A stretch of 64,000 nucleotides of DNA, taken from the NCBI RefSeq assembly GCF_030817415.1, contig NZ_JAUSZI010000002.1, positions 1,054,001 through 1,118,000 on the forward strand. Direction: 5' to 3'. Positions within the stretch are counted from its first letter, which is position 1. Each line of letters begins with the position of its first letter. Below the pieces are notes generated by a model. That model was not told the DNA's origin and searched no databases. It saw only the letters and a list, made by a program, of their open reading frames with translations. This stretch comes from Streptomyces umbrinus (GTDB taxonomy: Bacteria; Actinomycetota; Actinomycetes; Streptomycetales; Streptomycetaceae). The position numbers and the translations under genes were made by a program. Positions 46,145 to 53,797 of this stretch are shown in pieces.

Positions 46145-47023
46145 TTGGCCACCGCCCCCCACGCACGCACCACGACAGCCCCGGTGCCGACCCAGTCCAC
46201 GTACCAGACCCGCGTCGCGGACTACTGGAACGCCGAGGAGAACCCGGTCAACCTCGAACTCGGCAGGATCGACGACCTCTACCACCATCACTACGGCATC
46301 GGAGCAGCCGACCGGTCCGTGCTCGACGAGACCGATCCCGACCTGCGCCGGGAGCGACTCACCGCCGAACTGCACCGTCTGGAGCAGGAACAGGCCGTGC
46401 TCCTCTCCAGCCACCTCGGCCCCCTCTCCCGCGACGACCGCGTCTTCGACGCCGGCTGCGGACGCGGCGGCGGCAGTGTCGTGGCCAACCTGCGGTACGA
46501 CTGCCACGCCGACGGAGTCACCATCTCCGCCAAGCAGGCCGAGTTCGCCAACGCGCAGGCCCGCAAGCGGGGCATCGACGACAAGGTCGCCTATCACCAC
46601 CGGAACATGCTGGACACCGGCTTCCGGTCGGGCGCGTACGCGGCATCCTGGAACAACGAGTCCACCATGTACGTGGAACTGGACCTGCTGTTCGCCGAGC
46701 ATGCCCGGCTGCTGCGCCGCGGCGGACGTTACGTGACGATCACCGGCTGCTACAACGACGCGTACGGGCGGGCCTCCCGCGAGGTGTCCCTGATCAACGC
46801 CCACTACATCTGCGACATCCACCCACGGTCGGAGTACTTCCGCGCGATGGCCCGGAACCGGCTGGTGCCCGTCCACGTGCAGGACCTGACCGCCGACGCC
46901 CTCCCCTACTGGGAACTCCGCAAGCAGGCCGACCACCTGGTCACGGGCATCGAGGACACGTTCCTCACCGCGTACAAGAACGGCAGCTTCCAGTACCTGC
47001 TGATCGCGGCCGACCGCGTCTGA
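46145..47023 (+). CDS. Geranyl diphosphate 2-C-methyltransferase
   Basis: 292 residues from TTG 46145, chosen because GAGGAG (46132-46137) is seven bases upstream and no ATG or GTG fits. SAM motif FDAGCGRGGGSVV at 101-113; YWNAEENPVNLELGRIDDLYHHHYGIG near the N-terminus and NNESTMYVELDLLFAEHARLLRRGGRYVTITGCYND in the core are diagnostic. It methylates C2 of GPP with SAM, giving 2-methyl-GPP, substrate of the adjacent cyclase. Last gene of the eshA-synthase-methyltransferase operon, closed by a strong terminator. Confidence 0.94.
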   Translation: MATAPHARTTTAPVPTQSTYQTRVADYWNAEENPVNLELGRIDDLYHHHYGIGAADRSVLDETDPDLRRERLTAELHRLEQEQAVLLSSHLGPLSRDDRVFDAGCGRGGGSVVANLRYDCHADGVTISAKQAEFANAQARKRGIDDKVAYHHRNMLDTGFRSGAYAASWNNESTMYVELDLLFAEHARLLRRGGRYVTITGCYNDAYGRASREVSLINAHYICDIHPRSEYFRAMARNRLVPVHVQDLTADALPYWELRKQADHLVTGIEDTFLTAYKNGSFQYLLIAADRV

Positions 47024-47052
47024 CGTACCACCGACGTACCACCGGGGAAGTC

Positions 47053-47085
47053 GGCGCAGACCGGTCGCGAGGACCGGTCTGCGCC
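47053..47085 (+). terminator. Terminator of the 2-MIB operon
   Basis: GGCGCAGACCGGTC (47053-47066) pairs perfectly with GACCGGTCTGCGCC (47072-47085), 14 bp, loop GCGAG, 30 bases after the methyltransferase stop codon. Confidence 0.85.
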
Positions 47086-47166
47086 GGGCCGTTGCCTGTG
47101 TCGGAGCAGTTGGGCCGTGGGGTCCGGCCTTCTCCGTCGGCGGGTTCTACACGCGAACAGCCTTGA

Positions 47167-47733
47167 TGGGGAGGGGCGGCGACAGGTACGGCCATCCCCA
47201 AGCGGCCCCTGTCGCTCGGCGTTGTCGTCGGGCACAACGCCGCGCCGGTCTCCGACGAGTTCGGCGAGGTAGAGAACGAGGACACCGCGTCCTTCACCGC
47301 CCGCTTCGAGTCGGGACTGGTGGGCACCTTCTCGGTGACGCGCACCGGCTTCGGCCTGCCCAACGGGCTCGCCTTCGACGTCCTGGGCCTCGGCGGCCGG
47401 GCCGCGTTCGACCAGCACCGGCCGGCCGAGTACCTCTTCGACGACGCCCAGCCCGAGGCCCGTACGCGTGGCGCCCGGCAGATCATCGCCGGTCCGCAGA
47501 TGCCGTACTTCGCGGGCGGAGTTCCGATGGAGGCGCCGGGTGTGGGCGCCAGCAACGCCGACAACTTCACCTACCAGGCCCGTGCCTTCCTCGAACAGGT
47601 CGCGGGAGTCGCCGAGCCGCTGCCGGCCTGCGCCACCTTCGCCGACGCGCTGCGGACCATGGAGATCATCCGGGCCGTCGTCGGGTCCTCCCGGGCCGGC
47701 GGTGCCGCCGTCACGGTCCCGCCCGCCGCCTGA
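47167..47733 (+). pseudogene. Gfo/Idh/MocA oxidoreductase, N-terminal half missing
   Basis: In the frame opened by the stop at 47164-47166, the translation gives ...GTAIPKRPLSLGVVVG, then FGEVENEDTASFTARFESGLVGTFSVTR, VLGLGGRAAFDQHRPAEYLF and ANADNFTYQARAFLEQVAG-like sequence, ending ALRTMEIIRAVVGSS. This is the C-terminal substrate domain of a Gfo/Idh/MocA sugar dehydrogenase. The Rossmann half (GxGxxG and EKP motif) is absent and the junction lies just after the 2-MIB terminator. It is therefore a truncated remnant, probably once co-transcribed with the isomerase gene 35 bases downstream. A short product from ATG/GTG near 47320 could still be made. Confidence 0.8.
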
Positions 47734-47768
47734 CCCCCTCGTAGAGCCTGTGGAGAAGGAAGAGACAC

Positions 47769-48767
47769 ATGGCCCTCAAGCTCGGCGCCTACACCGCCTG
47801 TCTGCACGACCGCACCCTCACCGAAGCGCTTGACATCCTCAAGGAGAACGGGCTGACCTCGGTGGAGGTCAGCACCGGTGGCTTCATCCCCTCCCCGCAC
47901 TGCCCTGTCGACCTGCTGCTGTCCTCGGCCAAGGCGCGCGAGGAGTACCTGGCGACCTTCGCCGAGCGTGGGCTGGAACTGACCGGGCTCAACTGCAACG
48001 GCAACCCCCTCAACCCGCTCCCGGGCGTCGGGCCCAAGCACGCCGACGACCTGCGCCGCACCATCCGGCTGGCGGGTCTGCTGGGTGTGAAGCACGTCGT
48101 CACGATGTCCGGCACCCCGGGCTCCGACCCCGACGCCAAGTACCCGTCCTGGGTCGTGAACCCGTGGGACGGCGTCTACATGGACGTCCTGGACTACCAG
48201 TGGGACGTGGCCGTCGAGTTCTGGAAGGAGATCGACGCGCTGGCCCGGGAGAACGACGTCCGGGTCGCCATCGAGATGCACCGGCACAACGTGGTGTTCT
48301 CCCCCGTCACCCTCAAGCGGCTGGTCGACGCGGGCGGCCTGACGAACGTCGGCGCGGAGATGGACCCCTCCCACCTGATGTGGCAGGGCATGGACATCGT
48401 CGCCTCCATCAAGTGGCTGGGCCCGCTGGTGTTCCACGCCGCCGCGAAGGACGCGACGCTCTGTGCCGGCGCCGACATCCGTGGCGTACTGGACACGTCG
48501 TTCACCCGCGTGCCCGCCGACGCGCCCGGCAAGGTGCCCACCGGCTACGGCTTCTGGTGCAACGCCTGGCCGGAGAACCCGGCGTGGAAGTTCGTCGCCG
48601 TCGGCAACGGCAACGACGTCCCCTACTGGACCGAGTTCCTGCGCGCCCTCGCGGAGATCGACCCGGACATGGCCGTGAACATCGAGCACGAGGACGCGGC
48701 CTACTCCCAGACCGAGGGACTCGCGCTGGCGGCCAAGAACCTGCACAGCGCAGCCGCCGCGCTCTGA
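47769..48767 (+). CDS. Sugar phosphate isomerase/epimerase (xylose isomerase-like TIM barrel)
   Basis: 332 residues; GGAGAAGGAAGAG precedes ATG 47769. The AP_endonuc_2 barrel is clear: LKLGAYTACLHDRTLTEALDILKENGLTSVEVSTGG, GLNCNGNPLNP, LGVKHVVTMSG, VAIEMHRHNVVFSP (metal Glu), VGAEMDPSHLMWQGMD (metal Asp/His), VFHAAAKDA and NIEHEDA. Members act in inositol or sugar catabolism with Gfo/Idh dehydrogenases; the upstream partner is a broken one here. It may now be without its pathway. Substrate unknown. Confidence 0.9.
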   Translation: MALKLGAYTACLHDRTLTEALDILKENGLTSVEVSTGGFIPSPHCPVDLLLSSAKAREEYLATFAERGLELTGLNCNGNPLNPLPGVGPKHADDLRRTIRLAGLLGVKHVVTMSGTPGSDPDAKYPSWVVNPWDGVYMDVLDYQWDVAVEFWKEIDALARENDVRVAIEMHRHNVVFSPVTLKRLVDAGGLTNVGAEMDPSHLMWQGMDIVASIKWLGPLVFHAAAKDATLCAGADIRGVLDTSFTRVPADAPGKVPTGYGFWCNAWPENPAWKFVAVGNGNDVPYWTEFLRALAEIDPDMAVNIEHEDAAYSQTEGLALAAKNLHSAAAAL

Positions 48768-48801
48768 CCCGCTCGCGGGCCGCGGCTCCGGCCCACCCGC
48801 G

Positions 48802-49821
48802 TCACCTGGCCCCGCGCCCACCCACCGGGCGCGGGGCACTGTCCTGTCCCGGGGTGGCCGAGCCGCCCGGGATCGGTGTGCGTGCCGGGCCTCCGGCGAG
48901 TACGTCCTGGATGTTGTCCACGGCGAGATCCACCATCGCGGCCCGCGTGGCCTCGGTGGCGGAACCGATGTGCGGAAGCGTGACCGCGTGGGGCTCGGCG
49001 ACCAGCGGGGAGAGTTCCCTCCCCATGGGTTCGCGCTCGAAGACGTCGAGACCCGCCGAGTGGATGACGCCGTCGCGCAGGGCCCGCAGCAGGGCGTCCT
49101 CGTCCACGACACCACCGCGCGAGGTGCTGACGAGGGTGGCGGTGGGCTTCATGGCCGCCAGTTTGGCGGCGCCGATGAGGTGTCGCGTCTGCGGGGTGAG
49201 CGGGACGTGCAGCGAGACGACGTCGGCCTCGGCGAGCAGCGTTGGCAGGTCCACCGATGTGGAGAGGGCGTCGTCGGGCGCGTACGGGTCGTGGTGCAGG
49301 ACCCGCATCCCGAAGCCCTGGGACCGGCGCGCCACGGCTCGGCCGATCTGGCCGTAGCCGATCAGGCCGAGCGTGGCGCCGTGCACGTCCAGGCCCAGGT
49401 AGTCGTCCATCCGGAACAGGCCCCATTGGCCGGCGGCCAGTGAGTCGCGGGCGGCGCCGAGTCGCCTGCGGGCCATGAGGATGAGCGAGACGGTGAGGTC
49501 GGCGGTGGTCTCGGCGAGAACGCCGGGGGTGTGGGTGACCACGACGCCGCGTTCGGCCGCCGCCTCCCGGTCGACCGCGTCGTAGCCCATGCTCGCCAGC
49601 GCGACCAGCTGCAACGTGGGCCCCGCCGCGTCCAGCAGTGCGGCGTCCACCCGGTCGTTGCCCAGGGCCAGGATCGCGCTCGCGCCCTTCGCCAGTTCCG
49701 CAAGATCCCGCGGTTCGGGCTTGCTCGTCCCCGGCCATGCCACGACCTCGGCGTGGGACTCCAGGCGGGCTATGCCGCCGCCGGGGAGGGCGGCCCGGGT
49801 GGTGAGCACACGCTGCTTCAT
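48802..49821 (-). CDS. D-isomer-specific 2-hydroxyacid dehydrogenase (glyoxylate reductase-like)
   Basis: 339 residues, ATG 49821 with GGGAG. The NAD loop is LGLIGYGQIGRAVARR, the catalytic Arg is in STSRGGVVDEDAL, the Glu in DVFEREP and the His in LPHIGSATEATR. The family reduces glyoxylate, hydroxypyruvate or other 2-oxo acids. It is convergent with the isomerase gene and lies on the same strand as the LysR gene upstream (140-base gap holding a dyad). Neighbouring aldolase and transaminase genes make a 2-oxo acid or glyoxylate product plausible, but this is inference. Confidence 0.92.
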   Translation of the reverse strand: MKQRVLTTRAALPGGGIARLESHAEVVAWPGTSKPEPRDLAELAKGASAILALGNDRVDAALLDAAGPTLQLVALASMGYDAVDREAAAERGVVVTHTPGVLAETTADLTVSLILMARRRLGAARDSLAAGQWGLFRMDDYLGLDVHGATLGLIGYGQIGRAVARRSQGFGMRVLHHDPYAPDDALSTSVDLPTLLAEADVVSLHVPLTPQTRHLIGAAKLAAMKPTATLVSTSRGGVVDEDALLRALRDGVIHSAGLDVFEREPMGRELSPLVAEPHAVTLPHIGSATEATRAAMVDLAVDNIQDVLAGGPARTPIPGGSATPGQDSAPRPVGGRGAR

Positions 49822-49847
49822 CGGTTTCTCCCGTGCTTGATCCGCGT

Positions 49848-49864
49848 TTCACGAAATCAGTGAA
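49848..49864. promoter_or_regulatory. Small dyad upstream of the hydroxyacid dehydrogenase
   Basis: TTCAC-GAAATCA-GTGAA, a 5-bp inverted repeat with 7-base spacer, 27 bases before the start codon, in an AT-richer stretch that also has tandem GATTC/GATTCG units. Possible operator. Confidence 0.35.
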
Positions 49865-49961
49865 GTCGATTTGGTTCGATTCGATTCGTGAAGACGCTAG
49901 TCAGCACATTCCGGAGCAACAAATAGCCAATTTGTGTGACGTCATCGAAAATCGGGATGCA

Positions 49962-50912
49962 TTAATCCGACGCCTTCGAGGACTCCATCGACGCGTCCCC
50001 GAAGGCGGCGTCCTCATCGAATTCCGTGATCAATTCATGGAAGAGGTCGTGCACGGCGTGCGCGGGTTCCGACAGCGGCTGATGGTCGGAGGTACACAGC
50101 GACAGTTTCACCGTGATCGCCGGATTGACGATCCGGCGTACCACCAGATTCCGTACGTCGAGGGTCGCGCGCGCCGCGGACCAGGGCAGGACCGTCGCCC
50201 CGACGTCGGCGCCCACCGCGCTGATCAGGGTCAGGACCGACTCGATCTCGCCGACCACCCTGGGTTCGAGCGAGGCGTGCTGGAACGCGGCGTCGACGAC
50301 CTGTCTGATGGTGTGGATGCGGCTGGGCAGCAGCAGCGGGACGCCGGCCAGCTCTTCGAGGGAGACGTCGCCGTCCCCGGAGGGCACCGACCCGCCCGGC
50401 GCGGCGATCAGGAACAGGTCCTCGGTGCGCAGCGGCTCGAACTGCACGCCCCGCAGCGGCCCGGCCCCGTAGATGAACGCCATGTCCATCCGGCCGGTCA
50501 TGATCGCCTCGCTGATCACACCGCCGAAGTTCTCGTTGATGTGCAGCAGGATGTCGGGGTAGCGCTCGCGCACGCTCCTGAGCAGGGGCAGCGCGAGCGC
50601 CGCGCCCATGCTGTAGGGGGCGAGGCCCACCGAGACGCTGCCCGCGGGCGCCCGCCCGGAGATGTCGACCGCCGCGTGGGCGAGGTCGATCTGGCGCAGG
50701 ATGAGCTGCGCGTGCCGGTACAGCGCGCGGCCCGCCTCGGTCGGGGCCACACCTCGTTTGCTGCGGATCAGCAGCTGCTGCTTGAACTGGGCCTCCAGCG
50801 CCGAGAGCTGCTGGCTGAGCGCGGGCTGCGCGATGTGCAGGATGTCCGCCGCGCGCGTGATGCTCCCGGCATCCACGATCTTTACGAACGAGTAGAGACG
50901 CCTGGTGTCCAT
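49962..50912 (-). CDS. LysR-family regulator, probable controller of the pxp operon
   Basis: 316 residues: N-terminal helix-turn-helix RLYSFVKIVDAGSITRAADILHIAQPALSQQLSALEAQFKQQLLIRSKRGVAPTEAGRALY, the subtype resembling nitrogen-assimilation LysR proteins (Nac/Cbl branch), then a substrate-binding domain of about 200 residues with VSVGLAPYSMGAALALPLL and LPSRIHTIRQVVDAAF. ATG 50912. Divergent from pxpA across 309 bases, the classical LysR arrangement; effector likely a 5-oxoproline-related compound. Confidence 0.93.
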   Translation of the reverse strand: MDTRRLYSFVKIVDAGSITRAADILHIAQPALSQQLSALEAQFKQQLLIRSKRGVAPTEAGRALYRHAQLILRQIDLAHAAVDISGRAPAGSVSVGLAPYSMGAALALPLLRSVRERYPDILLHINENFGGVISEAIMTGRMDMAFIYGAGPLRGVQFEPLRTEDLFLIAAPGGSVPSGDGDVSLEELAGVPLLLPSRIHTIRQVVDAAFQHASLEPRVVGEIESVLTLISAVGADVGATVLPWSAARATLDVRNLVVRRIVNPAITVKLSLCTSDHQPLSEPAHAVHDLFHELITEFDEDAAFGDASMESSKASD

Positions 50913-51221
50913 GTGCGGCCTTCCAGCGGGGGCGGAGCCTCATGGTAGGCGCGGGTCCGCCGCACGGCCCTTGGCGCGTGTGCTCCACGTCATATCCAAC
51001 GGTGATTACGTCACGCACAACATGTATTTGCCGCCTCCTCGCGTTCGGACTACGTTCACCGAAACGCGATTCCGAGGTCGCCCGACCGAACGGCTCGCGT
51101 ATCTCGCAGGAAATGTATCGGCCCCGTTAATTCCTCTTTTCGGGCGGCGTCCAGACCCGCCCGCAGAGCACTGGAACGACAATGCGGCGCCCCCGTTTTC
51201 TTCTTCTGTCCGGAGGATGTC
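50913..51221. promoter_or_regulatory. LysR/pxpA intergenic promoter region
   Basis: 309 bases without a gene. It is AT-richer than its surroundings (ATATCCAACGGTGATTACG near 50992, ACATGTATTTGCCG near 51020), as expected for divergent promoters. I could not fix a unique LysR T-N11-A site. GGAGGATG just before 51222 is the pxpA ribosome site. Confidence 0.5.
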
Positions 51222-52004
51222 ATGACGCACAGGGTTGATCTCGTGGCCGACCTCGGCGAGGGGTTCGGCGCCTACACGATGGGTGACGACGAGGCTCTCC
51301 TCGATGTGCTGACATCGGCGAACATCGCCTGCGGGTTCCACGCGGGCGATCCGCGGATCATGGACGCCACGGTCCGTCACTGTGTGCGGCGCGGCGTGGC
51401 CGTGGGCGCGCATCCCAGCTTTCCCGATCTCGTCGGGTTCGGCCGCCGCGCGATGGACGTGACACCGGACGAGGTCCGCACCGACGTGCTCTATCAGGTC
51501 GGCGCGCTCCAGGCGTTCGCCGTGTCGAACGGCACCGGGCTTCGCCATGTGGCGCCGCACGGCCGGCTGGGCAACCTGGTCGCGACCCGGCCCGACTACG
51601 CGGCGGCCGTCGCGGACGCGGTCGCCTCCCTCGACCCGTCGTTGATCGTCCTGGCCCAGGACGGCGAGCTCGCCGACGCCGCACGCGCCCGCGGCCTGCG
51701 GGTGGGCATCGTCGGGATCGCCGACCGGGCCTATCGCGACGACGGCACGCTGGTGCCGCGGAGCGAGCCAGGGGCGGTCATCCACGAGGAGAAGGAGATC
51801 GCCGAGCGGACGATCCGCATGGTGACCGAGGGCGTCATACGCAGCGTCGGCGGGCGTGACATCCCCGTCGACTGCGACACCGTGCTGCTGCACGGAGACA
51901 CCCCGGGCGCGATCTCCCTGGCCCACCGTGTGCGCCAGGACCTGCTCGCCGCAGACGTCGAGATCACGGCCCTGGCCGACGTGCTCGACGGAAAGGCCGC
52001 CTGA
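51222..52004 (+). CDS. pxpA: 5-oxoprolinase subunit A (LamB/YcsF family)
   Basis: 260 residues. VDLVADLGEGFGAYTMGDDEALLDVLTSANIACGFHAGDP is the LamB/YcsF signature. AVGAHPSFPDLVGFGRR, HVAPHGRLGN and VLLHGDTPGAISLAHRVR follow. In the PxpABC complex this subunit helps open the lactam ring of 5-oxoproline with ATP, giving glutamate. Where homologues have KPHGALYN, this one reads APHGRLGN, so the conserved Lys and Tyr of that loop are changed; this may mean a different substrate. First gene of the operon, one base before pxpB. Confidence 0.92.
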   Translation: MTHRVDLVADLGEGFGAYTMGDDEALLDVLTSANIACGFHAGDPRIMDATVRHCVRRGVAVGAHPSFPDLVGFGRRAMDVTPDEVRTDVLYQVGALQAFAVSNGTGLRHVAPHGRLGNLVATRPDYAAAVADAVASLDPSLIVLAQDGELADAARARGLRVGIVGIADRAYRDDGTLVPRSEPGAVIHEEKEIAERTIRMVTEGVIRSVGGRDIPVDCDTVLLHGDTPGAISLAHRVRQDLLAADVEITALADVLDGKAA

Positions 52005-52005
52005 C

Positions 52006-52761
52006 ATGGACAGCAGCACGGGCGTCGTGGACGGCGCCGACACCGCGCGCGGCAGTGTCCTGATCGTGGACTGCGGCGATTCGGGCGTCGTGGCCAAGGC
52101 CGTCGGCATGGACGCCGAGCGCGCCTGGCAGACCGTGCACGGCCTCGCCGATGCCTTCGACGCGGTGCGGCTGGCCGGGGTGCACGGCATCGTGCCCACC
52201 TACGACTCGCTGCTCGTCGAGTTCGACTGCGCCGACACCGATCACGACACGGTACGGCGCGTGCTGCGGCACGAGGCTGACCGGCTCGGCGAGGGCCCGG
52301 TGACGCCGCCCGCGGCACGGTGTTTCGTCGTCCCGGTGGTCTACGGCGGCGAGTTCGGACCCGATCTTCCCGTCGTCGCCGAGCAGTTGGGGCTGAGTGA
52401 GCGCGAGGTGGTGGAGCTGCACTCCGCCGCGGACCTCACGGTCCGCTGTCTCGGCGCACCGGCCGGCGCACCGATGATGGACGGCCCTGCGTTCCCCCGG
52501 CCCGTACCCAGACTGTCCTCGCCCCGCACACGGGTGCTGCCCGGCTCGGTCGCGGTGGCCGGGCGTCAGGCCGTGATCTGCCCGATGCCGTCGCCCGGCG
52601 GCTGGCCGCTGCTCGGCCGCACTCCCCTGCGCGTCCTGGAGGACCTCGACGCCGACCCGCTGACCGCGTACCGGCCCGGCGACACCTTCCGCTTCGTACC
52701 CATCACGCCCGAGCGGTGGGACGACCACGCTGGCCGCTCCCTGGCGGTGTCGCATGGCTGA
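52006..52761 (+). CDS. pxpB: 5-oxoprolinase subunit B (KipI family)
   Basis: 251 residues. An N-terminal domain (LIVDCGDSGVVAKAVGMDAERAWQTVHGLADAFDAVRLAGVHGIVPTYDSLLVEFD) and a cyclophilin-like domain (VPVVYGGEFGPDLPVVAEQLGLSEREVVELHSAADLTVRCLG...) are the KipI/PxpB pattern; GGWPLLGRTPL is the usual late motif. With PxpC it forms the ATP-dependent part. In Bacillus the KipI/KipA pair also affects a sporulation kinase, a side role not implied here. It overlaps pxpC by eight bases. Confidence 0.92.
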   Translation: MDSSTGVVDGADTARGSVLIVDCGDSGVVAKAVGMDAERAWQTVHGLADAFDAVRLAGVHGIVPTYDSLLVEFDCADTDHDTVRRVLRHEADRLGEGPVTPPAARCFVVPVVYGGEFGPDLPVVAEQLGLSEREVVELHSAADLTVRCLGAPAGAPMMDGPAFPRPVPRLSSPRTRVLPGSVAVAGRQAVICPMPSPGGWPLLGRTPLRVLEDLDADPLTAYRPGDTFRFVPITPERWDDHAGRSLAVSHG

Positions 52762-53773
52762 CACCCTGAACGTCCTCCGGGCCGGCATGGCGACCGTGCA
52801 GGATCTGGGCCGGTTCGGGCGCTCCCGCTACGGCCTGCCGGTGAACGGCGCGCTCGACCAGCACTCCGCCCGCGTCGCCAACGTGCTCTGCGGCAACGAC
52901 GAGGGCGCGCCGCTGCTGGAGATCACCGCCCTGGACTTCAGCTGCACGCCGTCGACCGACGTACTCGTCGCGGTGACCGGCGCGCCGGCCGACCTGACCG
53001 TCGACGGCGTCGTACGGCCGCAGTGGGAACCCCTCTCCGTGCGGTCCGGCGAGACGATCCGTATCAGCGGCATCCGGAGCGGCATCCGGGTCTACCTCGC
53101 CGTGCTGGGTTCGTTCAACACCCCTTATCTGCAAGGCAGTTGCGCCCCCGACACGATCCTCGGCTTCGGCCACTCACTGCGCGACGGGGACGAGCTCGGC
53201 CTCCAGCGGCACTGCCCGCCCGTCGACCACCCGGAGTACCGCATCCCGCTGTTCCGGCTGCGCGCACCCGTGCCCCGCTTCCCCATGACCCTCCTCCCGT
53301 CGCCGTGGACCATCGACGTGACCGACGGCCCCGACCTCGCCGAGTTCGGTGACACGGCGGACCGGCTGTTCGGGTCGGAGTTCACCGTGAGCCCGCAGAG
53401 CAACCACATCGGACTGCGGATGGCCGGTGACGTGCCCCGGCGCGTGGCGACCGGCGAGGTGCTCTCGCGTGGTGTCCCCGTGGGAGCCGTCGAGGTCCCC
53501 GCGGGCGACGAGCTGCTCGTCCTGCACCGCGGCCGCGGCGTCACCGCCGGCTATCCCGTACTGGCCGTCGTGACCGCGACCGGACTGTCCGCGCTCGGCC
53601 AGGTCGGACCGGGCCAGACCGTCCGTTTCCGGCACCGGACCGTCGCCGAGGCGGTGGCCGCCCACCGTTCCCAGCGAAGCGCCGTCCAGGCCCTCCAGAA
53701 CCGGGTGCGCACCGTCTTCGACGCCCTGCGCATCCCCTCAAGCCCCGCACGCACCGTCCCCGTCTCCCCTTAA
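52754..53773 (+). CDS. pxpC: 5-oxoprolinase subunit C (KipA family)
   Basis: 339 residues: LNVLRAGMATVQDLGRFGRSRYGLPVNGALDQHSARVANVLCGN is the KipA signature, then FGHSLRDGDELGL and SPQSNHIGLRMAGDV and a C-terminal VLAVVTATGLSALGQVGPGQTVRF. Often misnamed biotin-dependent carboxyltransferase; no biotin domain is present. Translationally coupled to pxpB. Completes the PxpABC set, 24 bases before the transporter gene. Confidence 0.92.
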   Translation: MADTLNVLRAGMATVQDLGRFGRSRYGLPVNGALDQHSARVANVLCGNDEGAPLLEITALDFSCTPSTDVLVAVTGAPADLTVDGVVRPQWEPLSVRSGETIRISGIRSGIRVYLAVLGSFNTPYLQGSCAPDTILGFGHSLRDGDELGLQRHCPPVDHPEYRIPLFRLRAPVPRFPMTLLPSPWTIDVTDGPDLAEFGDTADRLFGSEFTVSPQSNHIGLRMAGDVPRRVATGEVLSRGVPVGAVEVPAGDELLVLHRGRGVTAGYPVLAVVTATGLSALGQVGPGQTVRFRHRTVAEAVAAHRSQRSAVQALQNRVRTVFDALRIPSSPARTVPVSP

Positions 53774-53797
53774 CCTGCCTGCAGACAGGAGAACGTC

